Part shown: positions 43,857-52,046 of the stretch, piece after piece
Layout: every line of letters begins with the position of its first letter
Position numbering within the stretch: position 1 is the stretch's first letter
NCBI RefSeq assembly: GCF_001552595.1
Contig: NZ_BCRM01000001.1
Coordinates: 620,001 to 684,000 of the forward strand
Length of the DNA stretch: 64,000 nucleotides
Direction of reading: 5' to 3'
Source: Rhodococcus erythropolis NBRC 15567
GTDB taxonomy: Bacteria; Actinomycetota; Actinomycetes; Mycobacteriales; Mycobacteriaceae
Position numbers and translations under genes: made by a program
The notes under the pieces: model-generated
Database searches by the model: none
Told to the model about the DNA's origin: nothing
Seen by the model: only the letters and a program-made list of their open reading frames with translations

Positions 43857-43871
43857 TTCCGATCATCGGAA
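43857..43871. promoter_or_regulatory. Perfect 7-1-7 palindrome between kshA and HsaA-like gene
   Basis: TTCCGATCATCGGAA is perfectly symmetric and lies in the divergent promoter region. Nearby GGCCGGGACCAGC (43802-43814) and GCTGATCCCGGCC (43836-43848) form a second, imperfect dyad (12 of 13). Candidate operators; neither resembles the KstR consensus with AACnnGTT that I know. Confidence 0.45.
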
Positions 43872-43957
43872 CGCGTGACCGACATATCGTGACGGGGCAG
43901 CCGTTATGTCTATCTGCCGATCCGCTCCCTCACGGTTCGGTGCGAGGAGTGTCTTCC

Positions 43958-45124
43958 ATGGTCAACAAGGTTCTGAGCTCAGTCCGTGATCTGCTTCCGA
44001 AGATCGCGGCCCGCGCTCAGAAGGTCGACGATTCGCGCAAGATCTCCGAACGGACCATCCGGGAGCTTTCCGAAGCCGGCGTCTTCTCCATGCTGGCGCC
44101 CAAGAGATATGGGGGCGCCGAGAGCGACCCGGTCCACTTCTACGAAGTGGTCAGGGCAATCTCCGCTGCCTGTGGTTCGACCGGTTGGGTCGCGTCGGTG
44201 GTGGGAGTGCACCCGTGGCATCTGGCGCTTTTCGACGACCAGGCACAGGCCGACGTGTGGGGAGAGGATCAGACGACGCTCATCTCGTCCGCGTACGCGC
44301 CGGTCGGTCGACTGACGGCGGTGGACGGTGGTTACGAACTGTCGGGCCAGTGGGGCTTCTCTTCCGGCTGTGATCACGCGAGTTGGGCATTGCTGGGCGC
44401 GATGGTGGTCGGGATGGACGGCCGGCCGGTCGATTTCATGACGGTGTTGGTGCCGCGTACGGATTACGAGATCCGAGATGTCTGGGATGTCGTGGGGATG
44501 CGCGGCACCGCGAGCAACGAGATCGTGGTCGACAAGGCCTTTGTGCCCGAGCACCGATTGAAGCGCAACTACGAGACCGCACAACTTCGCGGCCCAGGCC
44601 AAGCAGTCAATCCTGGTCCGCTGTACAAGCTTCCGTTCGGGAGTATCTTCACCTCGACGGTCGCGGCTCCGTGTGTGGGCATCGTCGCCGGTTGTTACGA
44701 GGGGTACCTGGACGTGATGCGTGAGCGGGTCCGTCTGAGCTTGGGTGGTGGACGGTTCAGTGAGGACCAGTTCGCTCAGGTTGCCGTCGCGCGTGCGTCG
44801 TCGGAGATCGATGCCGCGATTCTGCAGATGGATCGCAATATCCGGGAGATGTACGAACTTGCTGTCGCCGGCAAGGAGCTTCCGCTCTCGATGAGGCTGC
44901 GCGCGCGTCGTGATCAGGTTCGCGCGACGGAACGTTCGGTGGAGGCGATCGACATGCTGTTCAAGACGGCAGGCGGGAACTCCCTCTCTCGCGGAAACCC
45001 GATCGAGCGTGCGTGGCGAGACGTTCATGCGGGCAGCGTTCACGTTGCCAACGAACCCGAGCGCGCGTTGGCGCTGTACGGCCGGGCGGCGTTCGGACTG
45101 CCGGTGGAGGACAACCTGATCTGA
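43958..45124 (+). CDS. HsaA-like flavin-dependent monooxygenase (acyl-CoA dehydrogenase fold)
   Basis: 388 aa; ATG 43958 after GAGGAG. Acyl-CoA dehydrogenase fold of the group D monooxygenase type: PKRYGGAESDP, CGSTGWVASVVGVHPW, GQWGFSSGCDHASW, VWDVVGMRGTASNEIVV and a C-terminal RAWRDVHAGSVHVANEP without the dehydrogenase Glu motif. These marks match HsaA, which hydroxylates the opened steroid A-ring phenol with flavin from HsaB. No HsaB-type reductase is seen here, so it may be a paralog acting on another phenol. Confidence 0.8.
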   Translation: MVNKVLSSVRDLLPKIAARAQKVDDSRKISERTIRELSEAGVFSMLAPKRYGGAESDPVHFYEVVRAISAACGSTGWVASVVGVHPWHLALFDDQAQADVWGEDQTTLISSAYAPVGRLTAVDGGYELSGQWGFSSGCDHASWALLGAMVVGMDGRPVDFMTVLVPRTDYEIRDVWDVVGMRGTASNEIVVDKAFVPEHRLKRNYETAQLRGPGQAVNPGPLYKLPFGSIFTSTVAAPCVGIVAGCYEGYLDVMRERVRLSLGGGRFSEDQFAQVAVARASSEIDAAILQMDRNIREMYELAVAGKELPLSMRLRARRDQVRATERSVEAIDMLFKTAGGNSLSRGNPIERAWRDVHAGSVHVANEPERALALYGRAAFGLPVEDNLI

Positions 45125-45162
45125 CGGGTTGGCGCATCGCCGAGTGGGGTATTTGCCTCTGG

Positions 45163-46455
45163 ATGAGGGAAGTTCCGGCTTTGACCATCGGCTCGATCGT
45201 CGACATGGCGGGTGTCGCGCGGGCGAAAGTGATGCCGGCAGGCCGAAGCGGTGTCTTCGAGGAAGTCGGTGCGGGGGTCTCGCCGAGTTGGAATGTTTTC
45301 TGCAGCGACGATCGGATTGCCTTCACCGATTCCTTTTCCGTCGTGGGTGATCTCCGGTTGCGTATCGACCGTTCCGACCTCCGCGATCTCGGCGAGGGTG
45401 TGTCGTGGGCGCCGGCCACTCTGTACGCGCAAGACGGTTCGACGGCTGCCGTGTGCACTCGGTCCGCACTCACTGCCGTCGTGGCGCGGCTTGCTGCCGA
45501 CGGACTGGAAGCTCGCGTGGGTCACGAGATCGAATTCACTCTTTTCGGTGATGCGTGCGACGGAGCGTGGTCGGCGTACGGGTTAGGTGCAGTCCTTCGC
45601 CGCGAGGACTTCCTCAAGGACCTTCTGCGCAATGCCGAACGCGCACAACTTCATATCGAGCAAGTTCATGCGGAGTACGGACCGGATCAATTCGAGATCT
45701 CCATCGCTCCGGCAACTCCCGTTCAGGCCGCCGATCTTGTGGTGCTTGCCCGGATCTTGATCAGCCGCACTGCCAGAGCCCATGGATTGGCGGCATCGTT
45801 TTCACCGATACCTACGATCGGAGGTGCCGGGAACGGTGCACACCAGCACTTTTCGTTGATCTCAGGTGGGCGGCCCGTCTTCTCCGGTGGTGGTCAGGAC
45901 TACGGGATGACCGACGAAGGATCATCAGCTTTGGGTGGAATCCTTTCTCACCTCACGGAATTCACGGCCGTCTTTGCTTCCTCGCCGCTCTCCGGCCTCA
46001 GGCTGCGTCCGGACAATTGGTCGGGGGCCTACGTCTGTTGGGGGCTCGAGAACCGGGAAGCGGCACTGAGGTTCTGCACGGAGTCACCGTCGAATCCACA
46101 CGGCGCCAACGCCGAAGTCAAGATTATCGATCCATCGGCCAATCCGTATCTGGCCACCGCTGCGGTACTCGGTCTTTCGCAGATCGGTATCGACAATGCC
46201 GCGCCATTGCCGCCTGAAATCGTGGTGAACCCGTCGACTCTCACAGAGGCGGAACGTGATGAGCGCGGGGTGACCCGAGTCCCCACCGATCTCGGCGAGA
46301 TCGTGCAGAAGTTCAACTCCTCCTCGGTGGCGAGGGAAATCTTCGGGGAGTCGATCATCGAAGCGATGGTGTCCGTGAAGGGAGCTGAGCAGGAGACGTT
46401 CTCCCAGATGGACGAGGCGACAACCGTCGAGCGGCTTCGATACACCTGGAGTTGA
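45163..46455 (+). CDS. Glutamine synthetase-like ligase (GlnA/PuuA family)
   Basis: 430 aa with GS catalytic domain: GHEIEFTLF, QVHAEYGPDQFEIS, GNGAHQHFSL (GxGxHxH-like ATP/metal loop), NWSGAYVCWGLENREAALR and DPSANPYLATAAVLG. The glutamate-binding RxExR is AEVK here (A-E-V-K), so it is not an ordinary glutamine synthetase; gamma-glutamylation of an amine or another ligation is likelier. ATG 45163 has a weak ribosome site. It follows the HsaA-like gene by 38 bp. Confidence 0.8.
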   Translation: MREVPALTIGSIVDMAGVARAKVMPAGRSGVFEEVGAGVSPSWNVFCSDDRIAFTDSFSVVGDLRLRIDRSDLRDLGEGVSWAPATLYAQDGSTAAVCTRSALTAVVARLAADGLEARVGHEIEFTLFGDACDGAWSAYGLGAVLRREDFLKDLLRNAERAQLHIEQVHAEYGPDQFEISIAPATPVQAADLVVLARILISRTARAHGLAASFSPIPTIGGAGNGAHQHFSLISGGRPVFSGGGQDYGMTDEGSSALGGILSHLTEFTAVFASSPLSGLRLRPDNWSGAYVCWGLENREAALRFCTESPSNPHGANAEVKIIDPSANPYLATAAVLGLSQIGIDNAAPLPPEIVVNPSTLTEAERDERGVTRVPTDLGEIVQKFNSSSVAREIFGESIIEAMVSVKGAEQETFSQMDEATTVERLRYTWS

Positions 46456-46460
46456 AGGGG

Positions 46461-46510
46461 TTGACGCTTAGGATCGTGAGTTCTATGTTTAAGTTATTCC
46501 TTAATTAAGG
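46461..46510 (+). promoter_or_regulatory. Promoter and palindrome before ArsR gene
   Basis: TTGACG (46461-46466), 17 bp, TATGTT (46484-46489); CCTTAATTAAGG (46499-46510), a perfect palindrome, covers the expected start site and runs into the AAGGAG ribosome site. Fits repression by the ArsR protein itself. Confidence 0.6.
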
Positions 46511-46520
46511 AGTTGCTTAC

Positions 46521-46880
46521 ATGGACGAGCGAAGTGGTCGACTCGATGCAGTGTTCAGCGCACTGGCCGACCCGACGAGGCGTGAAATGCTCTCTCGCCT
46601 GACGGATGGTTCGATGACCGTCGGTGAGCTGGCCGAGCCGTTCGAGATGAGTCGGCCCGCCATCTCGCAGCATCTGAAGGTGCTCGAGCGAGCCGGTCTC
46701 ATCGAACGAACCGCCACCGCGCAATGGCGCACCTGCACCCTTCGCGCGGAGGGTCTCGACGACGCCAGCGCATGGGTCGACGAACACCGGCGCGGTTGGA
46801 ACGAACGCTTCGACCTCCTCGACGAGCGCCTACGTGAGCTGAAGCAACGTCGACCGAAGAAGGAGAAGGACAATGAGTGA
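46521..46880 (+). CDS. ArsR-family regulator
   Basis: 119 aa; winged helix AVFSALADPTRREMLSRLTDGSMTVGELAEPFEMSRPAISQHLKVLERAGLI, with no metal-binding Cys in the recognition helix. ATG 46521 lies 8 bp after AAGGAG. It overlaps the AHSA1 gene by 8 bp, a frequent pairing in which the ArsR protein controls the SRPBCC gene. Confidence 0.9.
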   Translation: MDERSGRLDAVFSALADPTRREMLSRLTDGSMTVGELAEPFEMSRPAISQHLKVLERAGLIERTATAQWRTCTLRAEGLDDASAWVDEHRRGWNERFDLLDERLRELKQRRPKKEKDNE

Positions 46881-47334
46881 CCAGAATGCCGATGCCACCG
46901 CAGAATTCACCATCACCCGGATCTTCGATGCGCCGCGTGACCTTGTCTGGCAAGCGTGGACCGATCCCGACGAGGCGGCGCGGTGGTGGCACCCCGAGGG
47001 TGTCAGCAGCCCTCGGGAGCACGTCACGATCGACCCCAGAGTTGGCGGAACGTACCGCTACCTGATGATCAACGACGAGAATGGTGCCGAGTTTCCTACC
47101 GGTGGAACCTATCTCGAGGTCGACGAGCCGAAGAAGCTAGTCTTCACCTGGGGGGATCCGGGAGATTCGGTGGACACCGCGCCTCGAATCACGGTCACGC
47201 TCGCAGATCGGGGAGACAAGACCGAGATGACATTCCATCTGGTCGGGATCCCGGGTTTCAAGGGCGACGGCAACGTCTACGACGGGTGGGAATCCGCGTT
47301 CGACGTGCTGGACAAGGTATACCGCGGCGAGTAG
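46873..47334 (+). CDS. SRPBCC/AHSA1-domain protein
   Basis: 153 aa of the START-like ligand-binding fold: FTITRIFDAPRDLVWQAWTDPDEAARWWHPEG, GGTYRYLM, TWGDPGD and a last helix GWESAFDVLDKVYRGE. Partner of the ArsR gene through overlapping coding ends. These proteins bind small hydrophobic ligands; function unknown. Confidence 0.88.
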   Translation: MSDQNADATAEFTITRIFDAPRDLVWQAWTDPDEAARWWHPEGVSSPREHVTIDPRVGGTYRYLMINDENGAEFPTGGTYLEVDEPKKLVFTWGDPGDSVDTAPRITVTLADRGDKTEMTFHLVGIPGFKGDGNVYDGWESAFDVLDKVYRGE

Positions 47335-47363
47335 TCGGGAATCGGACACCGCCACCGGGGCAC

Positions 47364-47401
47364 CGGTGATTGAATGGAGTGAACACACCATTCAATCACC
47401 G
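47364..47401 (+). promoter_or_regulatory. Perfect 14-bp inverted repeat before SMP30-LLM-PNPOx operon
   Basis: CGGTGATTGAATGG (47364-47377) and its exact reverse complement (47388-47401) flank 10 bp. It starts 30 bp after the AHSA1 stop and ends 15 bp before the SMP30 start. No T-run, so an operator or an RNA stem close to the ribosome site GGGAGAG is more likely than a terminator. Confidence 0.55.
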
Positions 47402-47416
47402 ACGTGGGAGAGCCTG

Positions 47417-48298
47417 ATGGCACCAGAGGTTGCGGTAGTTCTCGAGGGATATACCTACTTCGAATGCCCGCGCTGGCACGAGGACCGAATCTGGGTGTCG
47501 GACTTCTATACCTACCAGGTGCTTTCGGCCCGTGAGGACGGGACCGACGTACGCGTCGAGGCGGAGATTCCAGGGCAGCCGTCCGGGTTGGGGTGGCTTC
47601 CGGACGGCAGATTACTGGTCGTCTCCATGCGGGACCAGAAGATTCTGCGGCGAGAATCCGATGGCGATTTGGTGGTGCACGCAGACTTGTCCGAGTACGT
47701 GAGTGCCAACGTCAACGACATGCTGGTCGACGCGCAGGGACGAGCGTACGTGGGCAACTTCGGGTTCGACCTGATGAACCTGGCCCCCGTCGAGACGGCA
47801 GATCTCCTCCGCGTCGACCCGGACGGATCGGTGCACGTCGTGGCGCGAGATCTCCACTTCCCCAACGGGATGGCTCTGGCGTCGACCGGAGATCTGCTCG
47901 TGGACGAAACGCTGGGAAATCGAATCAGTGCGTTTGCCGTCCGGCCCGACGGCTCTCTGGGCGAACGCCGTGATTGGGCGTCGTTCGGGCCGGTACCTGG
48001 TGGACCCGAGATGGAGACCACCCTCGCTGAGATCGTCGTTGCGCCCGACGGATGTTGCATCGACGGAGACGATTCGATGTGGGTGGCCGACGCACTCGGA
48101 AGTCGAATTCTCCACGTCGACCCGTCTGGCAAGATAATCGATGAAATTGCCTTCGACAGCGGCGTCTTCGCTTGCGGGCTCGGCGGTTCCGACGGTCGTA
48201 CGCTGTTCGTCTGTGCCGCCCCGGACTTCAACGAACACGCTCGCAAGGTGGCAACAGAAGGAAAGCTGCTGTCGATTCGTCTGGAGCCTTTGGGCTGA
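47417..48298 (+). CDS. SMP-30/gluconolactonase-family protein
   Basis: 293 aa; six-bladed beta-propeller of the SMP-30 type. Metal-site residues are suggested by YFECPRWHEDRIWVSD (Glu at start), NVNDMLVDAQGRAYVG, HFPNGMALAS and DSMWVADALG. ATG 47417 with GGGAGAG close upstream. Such proteins hydrolyse lactones or act as esterases. 1 bp before the LLM gene, so translationally coupled. Confidence 0.87.
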   Translation: MAPEVAVVLEGYTYFECPRWHEDRIWVSDFYTYQVLSAREDGTDVRVEAEIPGQPSGLGWLPDGRLLVVSMRDQKILRRESDGDLVVHADLSEYVSANVNDMLVDAQGRAYVGNFGFDLMNLAPVETADLLRVDPDGSVHVVARDLHFPNGMALASTGDLLVDETLGNRISAFAVRPDGSLGERRDWASFGPVPGGPEMETTLAEIVVAPDGCCIDGDDSMWVADALGSRILHVDPSGKIIDEIAFDSGVFACGLGGSDGRTLFVCAAPDFNEHARKVATEGKLLSIRLEPLG

Positions 48299-48299
48299 C

Positions 48300-49316
48300 A
48301 TGGAATTGGTGACCTCGCTACCTGCCGACACTCCGCTGCGGCAGGTGGCTCAGCACGTCGAACGCATCGAGAACCTCGGTTTCGACACGGTGCACATCTC
48401 CGAGACCATTCGCGACCCCTTTGCCGTGGCGGCACTGGCCGTCGAGCACAGCAGTACTCTCACTGTCCGGACGTCGATGGTTGTCGCGTTTGCGCGCAGT
48501 CCCATGGTGACGGCTTTGGCTGCCTGGGATCTTGCAGGTTTCTCGGGTGGGCGATTTCAACTGGGGCTCGCAACGCAGGTGCGCGGGAACATCGTCGGGC
48601 GGTACTCGATGCCGTGGACCAATCCTGTTGCACAACTGCGCGATTACGTCAGTGCTGTAAGGGAGATATTTCAAGCGTTCCAGACGGGCGGCGAACTCGA
48701 CTATGCCGGCTCGCACTACACCTTCAACCGACTGCAGCCCTACTTCAATCCGGGGCCGCTCGACGTTCCAGCTCCCGAGATCTGGACCGGGGGAGTGAAC
48801 TCCCGCATGTGCTCACTGGCAGGAGCCGTCGCCGACGGCTTTGTTGCTCACCCCACCAGCTCCCATCCGAAGGTGCTCGCGGAGAGGATCATTCCATCCT
48901 TGACGGCCGGCGGAAGGAAGCCGCGGCTGATTGCCGTTCCGAAGGCGATCACCGGCAAGGATCGTGCCGCGATACTTGCTCGACGAGAAGCGGTGCGCAG
49001 TGAACTTGCCTTTCTCTACTCCACACCGGCATATCGAACCGCGCTCGAGGTTCTCGGCTTGGCGGGGATCGGCGAGAAGCTGACTGCGATGGCACGAACG
49101 GGTGATTGGGCTCGACTACCAGCTGTGCTCACGGACGATGTTCTCGACATCTTGGTCACGCAATGCACCTACGCCGAACTCCCCGGGGTGCTGAGTTCGA
49201 AATACGCGAGTCTCTGCGACGGCATTGCACTGGCAGTGCCGGCGGATCCCGCCGACGACCGCGCCTTCGCAGCGATGTGTGAGGAGATTCGAGCCGCCGC
49301 AGCGTCTGCCCCGTGA
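48300..49316 (+). CDS. LLM-class (F420-dependent) oxidoreductase
   Basis: 338 aa luciferase-like TIM barrel: GFDTVHISETIRDPFAVAALAVEHS, VRTSMVVAFARSPMVTA, LAGFSGGRFQLGLATQVRG and PEIWTGGVNSRMCSLAGAVADGFVAHP. The pattern is that of TIGR-type F420 oxidoreductases of mycobacteria and rhodococci. Starts 1 bp after the SMP30 stop. Substrate unknown; oxidation upstream of a lactone is a reasonable guess with the neighbouring lactonase. Confidence 0.87.
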   Translation: MELVTSLPADTPLRQVAQHVERIENLGFDTVHISETIRDPFAVAALAVEHSSTLTVRTSMVVAFARSPMVTALAAWDLAGFSGGRFQLGLATQVRGNIVGRYSMPWTNPVAQLRDYVSAVREIFQAFQTGGELDYAGSHYTFNRLQPYFNPGPLDVPAPEIWTGGVNSRMCSLAGAVADGFVAHPTSSHPKVLAERIIPSLTAGGRKPRLIAVPKAITGKDRAAILARREAVRSELAFLYSTPAYRTALEVLGLAGIGEKLTAMARTGDWARLPAVLTDDVLDILVTQCTYAELPGVLSSKYASLCDGIALAVPADPADDRAFAAMCEEIRAAAASAP

Positions 49317-49346
49317 CGTCCAGTCGGCGCGAACTACACTCTCGAC

Positions 49347-49898
49347 ATGGGGCGCGTCTACGAAGGCATCGATGAAAAGCTCACCACGTGGTTGCAGGCC
49401 CAACCGCTGTTCGTCGTTGCTACCGCACCTTTGTCTCCTGACGGGTTGATCAATTGCTCACCCAAAGGGGGAGTCGGATCGTTCGTGGTGCTGACATCCA
49501 CCCGCGTGGCGTACCTCGATCTCACTGGCAGCGGTGTGGAAACCATCGCGCACGTGCGCGAGAACTCGCGAATAACCCTGATGTTCATGGCATTTGACGG
49601 ACCACCGAAGATCGTTCGACTGCACGGTCACGGACAAGTTCTGCCCGCAGGGTCGGAACCGTTCAACGAGCTTGTCGGTAGGTTCCCCGAGCACCCGGGA
49701 CTGCGGTCGATCGTCGTGGTCGATCTGACGCGCATTTCGGATTCGTGCGGATACGCAGTACCGCTGATGGACTACCAATCCGATCGTGACGTGCTCGACC
49801 GCGTAGCGGAGAAGAGGGGTCCGGAGCGGCTCATCGCCTATCGCGCCGAGAAGAACGCGAAGAGTGTGGACGGGTTGCCCGGTCTCGACCCGGAGTGA
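49347..49898 (+). CDS. Pyridoxamine 5'-phosphate oxidase-family (split-barrel flavin) protein
   Basis: 183 aa; PLFVVATAPLSPDGLINCSPKGG, TRVAYLDLTGSGVETIAHVREN and LMFMAFDGPPKIVRLHGHG are typical for the flavin/F420 split-barrel family. Third gene of the SMP30-LLM unit, 30 bp after LLM. Not a real PdxH by length and motif. Likely a redox enzyme or flavin carrier for the pair. Confidence 0.87.
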   Translation: MGRVYEGIDEKLTTWLQAQPLFVVATAPLSPDGLINCSPKGGVGSFVVLTSTRVAYLDLTGSGVETIAHVRENSRITLMFMAFDGPPKIVRLHGHGQVLPAGSEPFNELVGRFPEHPGLRSIVVVDLTRISDSCGYAVPLMDYQSDRDVLDRVAEKRGPERLIAYRAEKNAKSVDGLPGLDPE

Positions 49899-50061
49899 GG
49901 CTCTGGTCCTGTCCGTTGTTCAGTCGCCGTCGCACCTGCGATGGGTGATGCGCGAATTCCGCGTGGCCACCAGATTGGTTGCAGAGGGTTCCGCGTGAGG
50001 TCACGTCGATGGCATCGCGTGCTTGCGTGGACGAGGACACAAGGACCGGAGGAGAGTGCTC

Positions 50062-51972
50062 ATGGGTGCTGAGACCAAGCCTGCAACACCGTTCACCGTC
50101 GAGGTCAATCGCGCGGCAGTCGACGACTATCCCATGTCTGACCGGGAGGATTTCGGCGACGCGGACCGCGGATTCATCACCGGGTGGGACAACGATCAAG
50201 TCTTCAACGACAACGGCGATCTGATCCACGACGGTCGACCACTCGAGTACATCGCGGACGACAAACCTGCGCCAGAGTCCGTCAACCCCAGCCTGTGGCG
50301 CCAGTCGCAAGTAGTGAAGCGGTCCGGTCTGTACAAGGTTGTCGACGGTCTGTACCAGGTCAGATTCGCGGTTAACCTGACCATCGTCGACGCACCCGAC
50401 GGGCTCGTCATCATCGACACCACCACCAGCGCCGACCTTGCCAAAGCAGGGCTCGAACTGTTCCGGCGTGAGCTGAACAATGACAAACCTATCGCTGCGA
50501 TCATCTACACCCATACACACTTCGACCATTACGCCGGAGTCAAAGGCCTGGTCGACGAAGCAGACGTGGCATCGGGAAAAGTCCCGATCGTCGCGCCCGG
50601 AACCATCGAGTCTTTCAACAAGTTCGCGATCGGCGAGAACGTCATCACCGGTAATGCGATGTCGCGGCGGATGGGATACACCTTCGGTTTGATTCTGCCG
50701 CAATGTGATTGTGGTCTGGTGACAGTTGGTCTGTCCCCTGGTGCCGACAACATGAACATCCACATGACCTACATTCCGCCCACTGACGGCATCACCAAGA
50801 CCGGTGAGGTACGCAATCTCGGCGGGTGGGACTTCGAGTTCCTCTACGCTCCCGATACCGAAGCGCCGGAGGAGATGCATATCTGGATCCCGGCCATCAA
50901 AGCGCTCACCTGTGCTGAGAACGCCAATCACTCGATGCACAACATCCAGACCATCCGCGGCGCACGCACCCGAGATGCGCGCAACTTCGCCAGGTACCTG
51001 GATGAGACATTGGTGCGGTGGGGCGACGAGGTCGAAGTTCACCACGGTCCGCACACATGGCCGGTATGGGGGAACGCCACGGTGGTGGAATTCCTTGAAT
51101 CGCAACGGGACATGTACAAGTTCATTCACGATCAGGCGCTACGATTCGCGAACCAGGGTTACACGCCGCTCGAAGCTGCGGAGGTCGTCCGGCTACCGGA
51201 AGCCATCGGACAGAAGTGGTACAACCGTTACTACCACGGCGGACTGCACCACAACGTCCGCGCGGTATTCCACAAGGAGTTGGGATTCTGGGACGGTGAC
51301 CCGGCGACGATCTTGCCGTTGCTACCCGAGGATCACGCCAAGCGGCACGTCGACCTGATCGGGCGAGAGAAAATACTTGCCGAGGGGCGCAGTGCTTTTG
51401 AAGCGGGCGACTATCGGTGGGCGGTGCAGCTACTCCATCACCTGGTCTTCGCCGATCCTGACGACGAGGAAGCGAAGAATTTGCAGGCGGACGCCTACGA
51501 ACAACTCGGATACCAGCAGGAAGTCCCGCAGTATCGGTCGATCTTCCTCGCCACGGCGATGGAATTGCGCAACGGAGTGACGAGCGCCGGTCAGATCAAC
51601 ACCGACACCACCGACACGATTCTGGCGATGCCAATCGATCTGCTTTTCGACTACGCGGCAGTACACCTCATCGCGGAGAAGGCCGAGGACGTCGACATTT
51701 CCGTCAACTTCAGTTTTGCTGACACGAAACAGGATTGGAATATGTGGATTCGACGGGCAGTTCTCAACGCGCGTTCGGGCCGCGCCCCTGACGCGCAACT
51801 GACCCTGACCGGTCCGAAGCCGTTGCTTGCCGGCATCCTTCTCCAACCAGGAAAGGCCGCTGCCATCCTCGACACCGGAAAAGTCACGTCCGACGGTGAT
51901 GTTTCAACGCTGACTCGCCTCGCCGACATCATGGACACGTTCGATCCGAATTTCAACATAGCGACGCCGTGA
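50062..51972 (+). CDS. Type III (metallo-beta-lactamase fold) alkylsulfatase
   Basis: 636 aa; ATG 50062 after GGAGGAGAG. The zinc motif THTHFDHYAG (about residues 154-163) and the downstream ENANHSMHNIQTIRGARTRD mark SdsA/YjcS-type linear alkylsulfatases. Three-part layout: catalytic domain, a helical dimerisation part (about 400-510) and a C-terminal SCP2-like domain (about 520-636) binding the alkyl chain. It cleaves sulfate from alkyl sulfates. No signal peptide is clear. Single-gene unit ending at a strong hairpin. Confidence 0.93.
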   Translation: MGAETKPATPFTVEVNRAAVDDYPMSDREDFGDADRGFITGWDNDQVFNDNGDLIHDGRPLEYIADDKPAPESVNPSLWRQSQVVKRSGLYKVVDGLYQVRFAVNLTIVDAPDGLVIIDTTTSADLAKAGLELFRRELNNDKPIAAIIYTHTHFDHYAGVKGLVDEADVASGKVPIVAPGTIESFNKFAIGENVITGNAMSRRMGYTFGLILPQCDCGLVTVGLSPGADNMNIHMTYIPPTDGITKTGEVRNLGGWDFEFLYAPDTEAPEEMHIWIPAIKALTCAENANHSMHNIQTIRGARTRDARNFARYLDETLVRWGDEVEVHHGPHTWPVWGNATVVEFLESQRDMYKFIHDQALRFANQGYTPLEAAEVVRLPEAIGQKWYNRYYHGGLHHNVRAVFHKELGFWDGDPATILPLLPEDHAKRHVDLIGREKILAEGRSAFEAGDYRWAVQLLHHLVFADPDDEEAKNLQADAYEQLGYQQEVPQYRSIFLATAMELRNGVTSAGQINTDTTDTILAMPIDLLFDYAAVHLIAEKAEDVDISVNFSFADTKQDWNMWIRRAVLNARSGRAPDAQLTLTGPKPLLAGILLQPGKAAAILDTGKVTSDGDVSTLTRLADIMDTFDPNFNIATP

Positions 51973-51980
51973 GAAAGATT

Positions 51981-52014
51981 GTGGGGCAGCCGATTGCGAT
52001 ATCGGCTGCCCCAC
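51981..52014. terminator. Bidirectional hairpin between alkylsulfatase and kstD
   Basis: GTGGGGCAGCCGAT (51981-51994), 6-bp loop, exact reverse complement (52001-52014). It lies between two convergent genes, 9 bp after the sulfatase stop and 33 bp from the kstD stop. Short A/T tracts on both sides support termination from both directions. Confidence 0.75.
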
Positions 52015-52046
52015 GATCTGTTTCCACGGAGTGTGATTGAACTGCG

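Noticed and set aside
49831-51129. A 432-codon open frame on - opposite the alkylsulfatase
   Set aside because: The sulfatase motifs are on the + strand; the antisense frame has no domain.
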